Below, piece after piece: positions 22,921 to 34,688 of a stretch of DNA of 64,000 bases. The DNA lies in assembly GCF_048771995.1 (NCBI RefSeq), contig NC_133026.1:152295001-152359000 (forward strand), in the 5' to 3' direction. Made by a program: the position numbers and the translations under genes. The notes beneath the pieces are model-generated. The model was given only the letters and a program-made list of their open reading frames with translations, was not told the origin of the DNA and did not search any database. Positions within the stretch are counted from its first letter, which is position 1, and each line of letters begins with the position of its first letter. This DNA comes from Taeniopygia guttata (lineage: Eukaryota; Chordata; Aves; Passeriformes; Estrildidae).

Positions 22921-24620
22921 CGCCTGGGGAGGGAACAGCTCTCCGGAGTTTGCCTTTCTCTCTCTCTTACTCACCCCCGCTCTGCCCTGGGTGGAGCCTC
23001 GCTCGCCCAGCTCCCAGGTGAATCAGGTTGCAGGCACGTCCAAGTGAGCCGACAGTGACCCACCACCTGCCCCAGCTCACCTGGGAAGGTAGAGAAGGGT
23101 GGAGACCTCGTGGGTACCTGCATGGCCGCCTGAGCCAGAGAGTGACCTACTACCTACCCACCACCTGCCCGGCTTCCCTGGTAAGGTAGGAGAAGGGCAG
23201 GTACCTCCTGGGGTACCTGTATGGCTGCCTGAGGTGGAGGGCAAGGGCTGGGGAGGGCCTGTCCTGCTCCTCTGCACAGCACTGAGCACCCAGCATCTGG
23301 GACAGGGCATTCCATAGGCAATACATGAGCAGGAGGTTGCTGCTTCTGTGCGGGAAGGCTCCAGTGGCAGGAGCTCTCAGTCACGCCATGATGGTGAGAA
23401 GGGAGAGAGACAGAAGGAGATGAGAGAGGCAAGGGGGGTGAAAGAATGTCCCAGTGCTGGCAGCAGAGACTGGGGATGGGGTAGGAATAGACCCAGAACG
23501 TTCCAGTGCAGGCAGCAGGGACTGGAGATGGTGAGGGAAGGGACCTGGAATGTCCCAGCTGTGTCAGGGATGGCAAGGGAAGGGACCCTTCTGTCTTCAG
23601 ATCAAAATTGCTTATCAAACACTTCATACAATTGTGTCCATTTCCCTTTGAGAAATCCCTCAGGGGTGGGTATTCCCAAACTCAGCCTCATTCTTTGGGA
23701 AGAGTCTTGCAGCCTGATTGAGCTCCCCCTAACAAAGGCCAAGCCAGGCTTCTGTTTGTACCAGGAATGCTGTAACGATGTATGGTCAGGAGATTGGGAC
23801 AGAGGGGATGTGGTTTGAGGGCCAAGGACTGCGGTGGGCAAGGAGCTGGGAAGGAGCTCCCGAGGCCCCTGAATTCCACACACAGGGATTGGGTGTGCAC
23901 TGAGTGCTGACATGGCCCACGAGCCCTGGCACAGCCATGCACGTACAGGCAGGAGCAAGGACAGATGCGTGTGGACAGGTGTGCACAGGCACACGGGCTA
24001 GCACTTGCTGAGTTTTCCATAGGTGTGAGCCTGACAGACCTCAGGACATGTGTGTGAGGACAGGAAGGGGATGGTTCCGTGTTGCTCACTCTAAATTGGC
24101 TAGGGTCAGGAGGGGTCAATTGTGGATCTTGCCTGGCCTGAGGATTGGGTTCTCCATCTAGAACAGTTAGAAAGGGAAGAGGCACCTGTGAAGGAACAGA
24201 AGTACTGATCACATCCTTCTGCTGCTGAAAATATTTGATTCGTGGAAGCTGCAATAAGCTCAGCTGTAAGAGAGGCCAAAAATAGGTCAGTAGCAGCAAA
24301 CTACCTCCAACCAGAGCAGTGACAGTGGCAGCAGTGCTAAGCACCGGTTTCCAGTTCCCTGTGCAGATGTTCTCCCTGGATCAGGAGACCACAGTGTGTC
24401 CCATCCCCATTAGATAGACACGTGGGAGCTGCATTTTAGGGAGAGAAAGTTGTTTTCATTTGGTCTCACTCCTATTTACCTGAGGGACTTTACAGTTGCA
24501 TTTGAGGGGTAGAAAGAGAGTTGGATTTGCTGTGACCTGGCAATAGGAGTATTCTGAGGTGGGGAAAAGGTCTTGCTCTTCATATGGTTTAGGGGAAATT
24601 GCATGCCAAAGGAAAAAGTT
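22921..24620. other. Intergenic DNA with two local tandem repeats
   Basis: A roughly 100-bp duplication lies at about 23058-23235 (blocks CCACCACCTGCCC and GGTACCTGTATGGCTGCCTG). A roughly 50-bp imperfect triplication lies at about 23447-23590 (GGCAGCAGGGACTGGAGATG). No gene recognised. Confidence 0.5.
23058..23235. repeat. Roughly 100-bp tandem duplication
   Basis: Two copies share CCACCACCTGCCC, a variant of GGGAAGGTAGAGAAGGG and TACCTGCATGGCCGCCTGAG. Confidence 0.75.
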
Positions 24621-24629
24621 GTTGTTTCC

Positions 24630-24778
24630 CCATCCCTGGAAGGTTTAAGGCTGGGATGGGGTTGGGAGCAACCTGGAAGGTCTGTTGGAAGGTGTTCCTG
24701 CCCATGGTAGGGGGGTGAAACGAGATGGGTTTGAAGGTCCTTTCCAACTCTAACCAGTCTCTGATTCTGAGATTCTGT
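24630..24778 (+). mobile_element. CR1 LINE 3' end, sense
   Basis: GTTCCTGCCCATGGTAGGGG, GTCCTTTCCAACTCTAACCA, ending TCTGATTCTGAGATTCTG. Confidence 0.85.
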
Positions 24779-25227
24779 AAGTGTGGAAATGTCTGTATGC
24801 TTGTGTCAGAGCAGGGTTGTGGCTCAGGACAGATTCACTCATGTTCTAGGCAATTTTTCTGGCAACCAAAACTTTCCAGACAATGGAAATTCACCTCCAA
24901 ACCCTGCAGGATTGGAATTCTTTGCATTTTGCAGTTACATGGGACACGTCTAGACTGCTTATCAGGCCCCATTTGCTGGATTTTTGTAGTCTTAATGAGG
25001 AAGAGGAGATTGATGAGTGCATTTCTAAAATCTGTGTGTGTGGGAAGTAAAAGTCAAGGGCAGCACATGGTTCTTCTCCAAATTAGACCTTACCCGGATT
25101 GTCCTTTTTTTTAAGTTCTCCATTTTAGCCTTCCTTATACTTGCAACCTCTTGAATAAAAACGCACGGGAAGGGATTGGTTGCAGGATAGTGAATGTGAC
25201 ATGAGCATTGCTGTTGTAGATGTGGCA

Positions 25228-25330
25228 CTGAGACATGAGTTGGTGGTGGCCTTGGCAGTGCTGGGAGAGCAGTTGGATTCGAGGGTCTCAAGGGGCTTTT
25301 CAGTCCAAAGGATTCCATGATTATTCAGAT
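25228..25330 (+). mobile_element. CR1 LINE 3' end, sense
   Basis: GGTGGTGGCCTTGGCAGTGC, then GGGCTTTTCAGTCCAAAGGA and ATTCCATGATT. Confidence 0.78.
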
Positions 25331-26374
25331 AATCTGCTAAGAGATGCCTTCTGTGTGCAGGATGACATTTCATTTCCAGCTGCTGTAAACATCAGATTTT
25401 GTGCTGGTGACTCCCCACAGCGCAGATTTCCCTGGGTCCACTCTGTACCCTTGCTGCATGGGACAGTTAAGGTTGAAAGGTTCACATGCTGCCACTGTGG
25501 GACACGTTGACAGGTGTCTCAGTAACCACTTCACAAAGAAAATTACAACATGTAATTCTTCTGCCAGTTTTCCCTTCCTCTGGCCTGCAGAAAGATCCCC
25601 TGGATATTCCAAATGTCTGGCCACTTTCTGATTCGCCAGCAAAGAATGTTCTGTGGGATCCCTTGCCCTAGTAAGCAGAGATGACTGAGAGTCCAGTGGG
25701 TTTTGGAGGTGCAGACCAGGCACCAGTTCTACTCTGCCACATGCCTGCAGCATTCAGGGCATTCACTGCTCCCCTGAGACACAGAAAGAGTTCTTGAAGC
25801 CATTTATCAGGGTCAGCAGTCACATGTAGTGCAGCTGCCATCTCTGGAAGCTCAGTGAAAAATTGATTAATTGAAGCAATTTCTCATCCGATGGCCAAAA
25901 CTTCTGCAGTGAAACTCCCAGCAGCAGGCAGAGGTTCTGTCTGTTTTTTAATGATGACTGAGATCCACATAAGACCATCCAGACTGAAGAATGGGGTGAC
26001 ATTCTCTCAGATGATTAACATGGAGTTAATCAGGGTTCAGATGACCACAGGAGAAGGTCTGGGAGCATTATATGGCATTGTGACAGGAATAACAAATTCC
26101 AATTCTGACAGTAACCCAGGCTTTGAACCTATTGCCTGAAGAGGATGTTGAGAAGGAGAACATGGTAAGGCTCAGCAGGAAATACAGAGAGAAGAATGGA
26201 AAGAGAAAAAAAAAAAAATAATTAGGACTTGGCAGAGACAGTTGTAGCTAAACAGTGCCTAGTCCAGGTTATTGGCTGTATTTCCCTGTCCTGTTGCGAG
26301 GAATGTGCCTGAACCCTGCTTGGTGAGAAGAGCAGTTCATGGGAAGGGGTCCAGCATCCATTATCATGCAGCAA

Positions 26375-26540
26375 AGGAATGGTTTGGGTTGCAAGGGACC
26401 TTCAAGACATCTTTTCCAACCCCCTGCTGTGGACACCTTCTACTAGCCCAGGGTGCTCCAAGCCCCATCCGTTGTGGCCTTGGACACTTTCAGGGATGGG
26501 GCAGCCACAGCTTCTCTGGGCAGCTTCCTCTTTGCCCCAG
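26375..26540 (-). mobile_element. CR1 LINE 3' fragment
   Basis: AGGAATGGTTTGGGTTGCAA, CTCCAAGCCCCATCCGTTGT and GGGATGGGGCAGCCACAGCT. Confidence 0.88.
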
Positions 26541-28383
26541 CTCTTGCACAATTCCATGGCCACCTGTTCTGACCAAAGTAGGAAATTCTGGGCTGCACTT
26601 CAGAACTACAGATCCTGCAGCCCTGTAGGACTGGCAGGATCCTTTTCAGGAGAAGTCCAACCCTTGGGATGGAAAATGAGCGCATGCAGAAGCAGCTTCT
26701 GGAGAGGACGAGCATGTCCTGCTGTTCATACAGGTTCTTCCTCTGCAGTGAGATCAGAAGGCACTGGTTTGTCCTTCCATCCCACAGTGCAGAATTAAAA
26801 ACCCCACACCTTAAACCATATTCGAGGAGACAGGTCCCTTCCCAGATCATTCACCAAGTACAGCATTTTCTTGAGAGCAAGCTAACACTTTCCATGTCTC
26901 ATTGTCACCATGTCTGCTCCAGTCATTTTCCCTCAGGCATTGTTGTCCTCTCCTAAACCCAACCCTCCCAGAACATCAGCAGTCTGTTTGCACAGGAACT
27001 TTCCTTTTTTTTTTTTGAGGCCAAATGTTTTCTTTTAAATAACTGATTTGTAAACTTCATGTATAAGAGCCATTTTGGAAACATGAAGTTTTTTCACAGC
27101 CCACCCTAGATGTCAGTGATGCCACTGAGTATGGTGTACAGGCCAGATGAGGCCCATCACAGGGATCAAAAGTGCCTTGATTAATTTCTCACCCATAGTT
27201 TGGAAGTCCTTGGAGTGTTGATAGCACAGAGAGAGGGGTTTGTGGCTGGCTGTGCAGAGTGTGGCTGAAGAACAGTCTGTCTGTGCTGCCTTTCTTTTCT
27301 TGGTGCTAGGTCTAGGGCAGTGAGAGGATGAGGTGGTTGAGCCCAGGAACTTCTGTCTGTACTTGCACATAAAGGGTCTGGAGAGCAGATTGGGTCTTCC
27401 CAGCCCTTTGCAGACTCTGGGATACAGCCCTGTTTCCTCACGGGCAGTTCCTTCCTGGGCGCTTCAGGCAGCCTCAGCTCCTGGGAGTGTCCCAAAGCAG
27501 CGGAGCAGGTCCAGCCAGGGAAGGGATCACCTGAGTGAGGCAGCCTGGGAACTGGCTGTGCAGGCAGAACACGTAACAACAAGCACTGGAGTCAGCACGG
27601 GGAGGCAGATGGAGCCAGCCCCAGGTGCTGAGGCATCAGCAGGGCTGGCACCAGGCACAGCAGATGAGAGACAAAGGGAGCACTGAGCTGGTTCCCTTTT
27701 GCTTAGACTGGGCAAACACGGTCCAGTGCCCTTGATTTTGCACCTGGCGCAAAGGCTCTGGAGAAAGGCAAGTCCTTTTATTTATTTATTTTAATCTGTA
27801 GGGCTTTGTGGTGATCACAGCGTGTCTGAATCTGTGATTCCCTGCTACTCTGCTAGGAAAAAAAAATAGTAAAAGCCTGTTGAAATGAAACATAATATGG
27901 ACAGGCACCAAATGCTGCCCACATCAACAGGTCTGTGCTTTTCCTAGTTTCTGCTCCTATAATGAATCCAGAGGCAAAGGGATAGTTTTTACCTCCAGCT
28001 TCATCTGACAGACACTTTTCCTTATATTAAATATTCCATGCGGTTGAGTGTTTTTCAGTGTGGAGGAATCTGCAGGCTGTGATCATGTCTGACTTTTCCC
28101 TTTATTGAGGGGGTCTGACAGCTCTTGGGAATCTCAAAACCAAATGCATGTGACTGGGATCACAGCCAGTAAAGTCACTCCCATTTATAGCAGTGGGAAC
28201 AGAGGCAGATCTCAGGCCAAGCTGAAGGGAAATTTCCCTCGGAGACTTCCTCATTACCTCCACCTTGATCATAGCATAGGGATGGCTGAGACCTGCTTGC
28301 TCTTTCCTTTCCACCTGTTCCTCTCCTCCTGATGGTTTTTTGACCGTGGAGGGGAGTGAGTCCATTTGGACTACCCATGCACT

Positions 28384-28432
28384 GCTGCAGCAGCAGCCGC
28401 AGCATCAGCAGCTGCAGCAGCAGCTGTGCAGT
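28384..28432. repeat. CAG-rich low-complexity stretch
   Basis: CTGCAGCAGCAGCCGCAGCA and CAGCTGCAGCAGCAGCTGTG. Confidence 0.8.
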
Positions 28433-29034
28433 GTCCTTGACACAGCCCAGGCAGACGGGTGGAGCAGACCTGGATCCTACTTCTCTTCAGCCCATTCCAT
28501 CGGCCTTCATCTCCCACTTGTTAGGTTTCCAACAAGCTGCTTCGTGCTCTCCTTTATCCACTGCCCCCGAGCATGGGAGGAGTTCCTGCAAACAGCCACA
28601 GAGCTGCCTTCTGTTCTCCTGCAGCTTCCTCCTGCCAAACCCAGCCACCAGCCCAGATCTGTGTGTGGAGGAGAGTGCCAACAGTACTCCTACCACCTTC
28701 TTTCTGTGGGCTTCTTGGGGCTTCCTGTGCAGGGCCAGGAGTTTGGCTTGATGGCCCTTGTGTGTCCCCTTCAGCTCAGGAGATTCCGTGGTTCTTTCCA
28801 CGCTGTTCTGTGTACCTGTCTGTGCTCATGCTTGTCCCAGCCATTGCATTAGAAGGAGAAACTAAATTTTGCAGGTTTGGTTCTAAAGGTTCTGATCATG
28901 AGTGGTGATACTTCTAAATTTATGGACATAATTTCATAGAATGATCACTTAGGATAGCAGAGAAGTGCATGAAATAAGGTAACAGACTTCTAGAATGTCT
29001 GAAGAAATGACACTGTGACATGTAAGTGTAGGCT

Positions 29035-29248
29035 GGAATCCTGCTGCTCTGGAGCCAGGCTGGGACAGCTGGAGGTGTTCAGCCTGGAGAAGAGAAAGCT
29101 CTGAGAACACCTCAGAGCCCCTTCCAGTGCCAAAAGGGGCTCCAGGAGAGCTGGAGGGGGACTTTGGACAAGGGCCTGAAGTGACAGGACAAGAGGGAAT
29201 GGCTTCCCACTGCCAAAGGACAGGGTTTAGATGGGATATTTGGAAGGA
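29035..29248 (+). mobile_element. CR1 LINE fragment, sense
   Basis: GGTGTTCAGCCTGGAGAAGA, GGCTCCAGGAGAGCTGGAGG and GAATGGCTTCCCACTGCCAA. Confidence 0.88.
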
Positions 29249-29249
29249 A

Positions 29250-29475
29250 TCATGGAATGTTTTGGGTTGGAAGTACCTTAAATCTCATCCAGTTCCCCAC
29301 CCCTGCCATGAGCAGGGACACTTTCCACTAGCCTAGGGTGCTCCAAGCCCCATCCAGCCTGGCTTTGAAGGCTGCCAGGGACGGGGCAGCCACAGCTTCT
29401 CGGGGCAGCCTGTGCCAGGGCCTCCCCACCCTCACAGGGAGGAGGGTGTCCCCAATATCTGACTCATCCTCCTGT
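29250..29475 (-). mobile_element. CR1 LINE 3' fragment inserted next to a sense copy
   Basis: AATCATGGAATGTTTTGGGT, CATGAGCAGGGACACTTTCC. It starts where the sense copy (29035-29248) breaks off, so it probably inserted into that copy. Confidence 0.88.
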
Positions 29476-31009
29476 CAAAGCTGCTTCCCATCCTCTAGGT
29501 AAATTCTGGTATAAGGCACTGACAGTTCCAAGAAGGGTCTTGGTAGGATGGATTGTGTGACAGGGTAAGGGGAAATCTCAGAGTTAAAACAGTTGAGGTC
29601 TGAGCACTGAGGCTTTAGCAGGCTGATTTGTTAATGTCTGGGAGAAAAATTAAGAGAATATTTGGCCAAAATATTTGGCATGTCTGTTAGAAGATGAATC
29701 CTATCCCATATTTCTTGGATATTATTGTTTTCCATCACTTGTAAGGGGGTGCAGATAGGCACATTGTACATGTGCATTTGGTCACTGATCGTGGAGGAAT
29801 AATCCTGGTTCTGAAACCTTGGGGTTTTGGGATATTCCAGGTGCCTTTGGGCATCTAAAGCTCAGCAGGTATGACACCTGCCGTGCAGAGACCCACAGCC
29901 TCCTTGGCAGCAGCTGGAGGCCAGGCCAGGTACCTTCAGGCATGCCAGGTGACATGAAGAGCCTGTGTATGAACACTTCAATTGCTGCCCTGGCTATGGT
30001 TTGTTTGCACTTCATTTATAGAGACTTTCCCAAGGCCTAAGGGTTCGGTGATGGGGAGAAGTAGATTTCCCCCTTTGCTGCCTAATTTACATTCTGGAAT
30101 TTTTCTTTCCTTGAAGCAGCAGGGGCTTGGCTGCAGGATCAGTAGGGATGTTGTCAGTGTGCTCAGTGGTCTGAAGAATCTCTCAGTTCCTGTATCAGTG
30201 TTTTCTGCTCAAAACATCCAGCTTCAAAGAATTGCTGGAATGTTTTCCCAGGCCATATTGTCAGGATGTAGCAGGATTCCTTTCCTTTCATGTCTAATGC
30301 CGGGGTAGTTCTCTCCCACTCTTCCTGGGAAACTTTTCCTGGTAAAATTGTGGCTATTGAAGGCATGGAGGACATTGGTGATGTGCTTGAACTTTCCTCT
30401 TCCCTTCTGGAGGTGCACTGAAGGGTTTTTGGACTAGGAGACTTCAGGGCCTTAGTTTTCCAATATTGTTAAGGGAATGAAAAGGAGGGATGTTCAGGGT
30501 TCCTTCTGGCTGAACACATCACACAGCTGCTCAGAGCTGCAGGTGCTGGGTTGGCATGAGCTCCTCTCCTCCTGTACCTGCTGACTGTTCAGTGCCTGAG
30601 CTGTAACTGCACACAGAATATCTTCTTACCCATTATAAAAAGATATTTTGTTACCCATTATAAAGACCTCCCAAGCAAATTGCTACACCTTATTCTTTTT
30701 AGCATTCTCATTTCTCCCCCAAACCCTCATTACTCATGTCAGGAGATTTTGTAAACTGTGACCATCAATTAAAATAAAATGAAATTTCTAATTAAATAAA
30801 ATATACAAGCATGTAAGTAAGTAAAATTCTCTAATAATCAGTAGTTACAGGCTGAAAATCTACATTTGGGGTATTTTCAGTTTGTTGCTTACATTCTTTT
30901 GATGGTTCAGAATTCCAGAAATACAACATTTGACTTTTTCTGGGGTGAAAGAAGCTGCAGGAAATATATTTGCAGGTGAAGTTCAAACAAGGAGCCAACC
31001 CCTGCTTGG

Positions 31010-31350
31010 AGTCACAGGATCACAGAGTAGGCTGAGCTGGAAGAGGCCACACACTGAGTCCAGCTGCTGGCCCTGAGCAGGACCATCCCCAGGATTCCCA
31101 CCCTGTGCCTTAGAGTGTTGTCCAAATGTTCTTTGAACTCTGACAGGGAGCCTGTTCAGTGCCCAGCCACCCTCTGGGGGAAAAACCTTTTTTTAATTTC
31201 CAACCTAATCCTCCCCTGATCCAGCTGCAGCTGCTCCCTCGGGTCCTGTCACTGGTCACCCCAGAGAGGAGATCAGTGTCTGCTCCTCGTCTTCCTCTCA
31301 CGAGGAAGTTGTGGAGTGCACTGAGGTCTCCCCTCAATCTCCTGCAGGTT
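31010..31350 (-). mobile_element. CR1 LINE 3' fragment, second subfamily
   Basis: GAGTCACAGGATCACAGAGT, GACCATCCCCAGGATTCCCA and AGTTGTGGAGTGCACTGAGG. Confidence 0.85.
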
Positions 31351-32201
31351 GTTTGAGGTGTCCCTGATCAAGGAGAATCTCTCAGGGAAGAGAGCTGATA
31401 ATTCTAATAACTGATGTGTGTCCAGGCTCCTGTCCCTCTGAGGTGAAATCTGTCGTGCTCCCTCAACTCTGGTTGAAAGGAACCAAGGCTTAAAACATGG
31501 AATATCCTACAAAATACACGGAATACACAGTTCTGGAGTAAAAAAAAATAGCAGGGCAATGTGGCACAGTAAGTAATCTATCTCCTATTTCCTGAGGCAT
31601 GGGAACTGCTCCTCCACCGAATCCAGCCTTGCACTGGGATAATGGACATACTTGGAAGGGAGGAGGACCAGTTAAGAGAGAAGTGAAAAGATAGGAGTTT
31701 AAAAGCCAGTTCTGTCTTCGAAACCTCCCCCTGGCATACAAATACCAGTCAGAAGTGGTATGTGATTGCTTACATCTGATTTGGAGAGGAATTGCTTTCC
31801 AAATAGTGGATGGTTTGATCCAGAACTGGAGAACTGGCCTGGCAGTCAGCAGCTTCATGGCAGCAAATCTGACCCAGGGCCTCAGAGCTCTGCCAGCTGC
31901 AAACAGGTCATCCCAAAGGCTGGAACAGAGCAAAACAAAATTATAAAAATCCATTAACTAACTGCAGAATCCATCTGAAGTCATCAAGATGGGCTGCAGC
32001 AGGAGAAATTTTATTTATTCCTTGACCTGAACTCAGCTCACACCCACCAAAGTGACAAAAGGTCATAAATATCCTTTGGGGTTCCAGGTAATTTCTTCTC
32101 TTCTGCTTTAGGGGAGGGTTTTGGAAGATAAATGAAGGATTTTGGACAGGGAAGGATTTTGGAAGATAAATGAAATATCCAGAACTTTGTGCATCTGTGT
32201 A

Positions 32202-32275
32202 TATATATGTATGTGTGTGTATATAGCTATTTATTTATTTACTTACATACTTACTTATACATATAAACAAGCATT
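32202..32275. repeat. TA/TG and TTTA/CTTA microsatellite
   Basis: TATATATATGTATGTGTGTG followed by TATTTATTTATTTACTTACA. Confidence 0.9.
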
Positions 32276-32352
32276 TTTCATGCAAACTGAGAATTCATCA
32301 ACATAATATTGCTCTTGTCGCAACCCAAGGAATTAAAGGATGCCAACACTTA

Positions 32353-32500
32353 ATGGAATCATGGAAGCACAAGATGGTTTGGGTCAGAAGGGACTCATCT
32401 TGTTCCTTCGTCTTGTGCCCTGGGCAAGGACACCTTCCACCAGACCAGGTGGCTTCAAGCTTTGGAACACATGAAGAGCTGGGGCAGATGCCTGTGGGGG
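32353..32500 (-). mobile_element. CR1 LINE 3' fragment
   Basis: ATGGAATCATGGAAGCACAA, then GACACCTTCCACCAGACCAG. Confidence 0.8.
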
Positions 32501-33212
32501 CACAAACACGACTTCTGGTTTATATTTCACAGTTGTGAGGCATGGGTCTTTTCCAGACCCCTTCCAAATGTCCCCTGCAGGCTCCTCCTGGTCATCCAGG
32601 CCAGCAGCCCACCCCCACTGCTGGGTTCAGTGATACCAGGACAGCCCCAGCTCCGTGTGCTGTGTTCTCCTGGTGTCTCAGGGAAACCCACGAGGAGCAG
32701 TTTGCTTTCACATCAAATTCACTTCTTCGCTGGTGCCATTTTCCCTGCTTATTCACAAATGTACTCAGTACCACATGGGGAACTCAAGTGACTCCTCACT
32801 GTAAACACTGGGAGCAGAGCAGTCAGTATTGCCTGATGTTTATTTAAAGCTCAGTCTTCTCCTTCTTCATTTATAACTGTAGTGAAAGAATTATATTAAT
32901 CAGTATAGAATTGCTTTGTCACTTCACCAGCATGACCTTTCCTCTACTCTTTTGATTGCCCAGCAGTACCACAGGGTTCTTCTGATACTACTTCCTTTTA
33001 ATGCTGCACTTGATCCTTTGTCTCTCACACTCCCATCTCTGAACACTGTGAGCAGTTTGCTGTGGGACCTCTGTCCCCTTCCTGGGTCATATATGAATGA
33101 GTTGTATATGTTGTTCTTCTGTCCAAGATTAATGGAACGTGGGAGCAAGTCCTTAAAATGACACTGCTGAAATGGTTAAAAGCGGGAACATTGGTGACTT
33201 GAGCATCCTAAA

Positions 33213-33312
33213 ATCAAAGAATCCCAGGATGGTCTGAGTGGGAAGGAACCATAAAGCCCCTTTTGTTCCACGCTCCTGCAATGGGTAGGGGCACCTTCCA
33301 CCAGAGATACAT
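33213..33312 (-). mobile_element. CR1 LINE 3' fragment, short
   Basis: AATCAAAGAATCCCAGGATG, GGGCACCTTCCACCAGAG. Confidence 0.8.
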
Positions 33313-34688
33313 ACTGGAGTGCTCTGTACTTTCTTCTCTTACACAGAGAAAAAAAGACAGAATTAGAAAGGGAAGATAAATGCAGATAATTCAGGCTGTA
33401 TAGGCAGCTGTATGTGAGAACTATAGAGAGGATTTATTATCTATTGGATTTTCTTATCCTTACATTAAGACTATAATTTTTTTCTGTTGTATCACACAGC
33501 TTTACCATCAGTTCCACTTTGGAGTTGGAGTAATCTGTGGGAGATTGAGGCGGGAGTAACAGAGCAGTGCTGTGTACTGGGCAGGTGGTTGGATAAGAAC
33601 TTGAAACTGGTTTGTCCTTACAGCTCCTAATGAGTGATAATCTGAGTGTGAGGTCTTTATCTTCTCCCAGTCCATGGCAATCCCTCCCATTTTGGGAGCA
33701 GATGTGTTGGATGGCAACAACAGCAGCGACCCTCACCTCCTGTGCTCACTCAGTAGCGTCACTCAGCAGGAGTTACTCTTTTGGAGATCAGGAGGAAGTC
33801 TCTGCTGGTACCTCAGTGGTGGGGTGCAGGAAAAGAACATTCCAGCACTGACATTAGTTCAGAGTCTAAACCCAAAGTGCTTTGAGCATTTTGTGGATCA
33901 GTCAGATATTGCTGTTGTGGCACAGCAAACTTTTCTTTCAAAAATGGGTTAAAATCAGATTTGTCTATAGTCTCAAAAAATTGTCCCCTACAGACAATTA
34001 CCAAATATTGTGTGTGAGCTCCTTTCGGATCTGTTTTTTCTTAACATGAGGAGACTGAAGAAGTGATCACATCCCTTGTTTTTTATTTCTTCATTCGTCT
34101 CATAGAGATTCTTCTGCCTTCTGACTGTGTTACACCAGCAAGACACCCCTGCACCTGCACACCACCTGCTTCTGTTCACATCCTGAGATGCTGACAATAC
34201 CCCAGCTGTAAGGGTCCAGAGGGTACCCTTGTGTTCAGGCAGGTGCTTTTGGTTTAGGGCCACATTACACATAGTAAATAACTTCTGTAGCATTTGGAAA
34301 TTAATTTTAATGGGGTGTAAATAATAACCATATACAGCTTTGCTCTTGACTTATAAACAAATGATAAATTGAAGCTTATGAACCAGCAGTCTAAAAGAGA
34401 AAGTTTATCATTCTGTTGGATGCATTGGCCTTGCTTATCCCAGGGCTGCTTGGCTGATTTGTTCTGTATTTTGGCCCAAAACAGTTAACTGTGTGAAGGT
34501 AATGGTTAAGTGACTCACACCTTTGCCTAATTTTAGGCTCTCATGCCTTTGGATTAACTTTCTCCGGCATTGCTCCATGTTCTTTTAATCTCTACCTTTG
34601 CTCTCTGAGGAGGCTCTGTTGGATGTGTTGCTGTCATGCCACTGCTGTATCTGTATATAAAAAACAGATGTTTTTTATTTCCCTCCAG

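Larger units (their letters stand above)
25331..28950. other. Intergenic DNA, no gene recognised
   Basis: Open frames occur on both strands but none shows a conserved motif or a coherent exon chain. A CAG/CAGCAG-rich stretch at 28384-28432 explains the glutamine run in one frame. An antisense CR1 tail lies at 26375-26540. Confidence 0.45.
29476..34688. other. Region upstream of FAM83H exon 2, no coding exon recognised
   Basis: Probably FAM83H intron 1 at least in part. It holds CR1 fragments, an AT-rich stretch at 30600-30900 and a TATATATGTATGTGTGTGTA microsatellite near 32202-32275. Minus-strand frames of up to 154 codons (31490-31954) lack recognisable motifs. Confidence 0.45.

Noticed and set aside
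28340-28852. 170-codon + frame with a glutamine run
   Set aside because: The Q-run is explained by a CAG-rich stretch. The rest is Cys/Leu/Ser-rich without known domains.
31490-31954. 154-codon minus-strand frame
   Set aside because: No recognisable motif, no splice partners and no start context. Length alone is not convincing.
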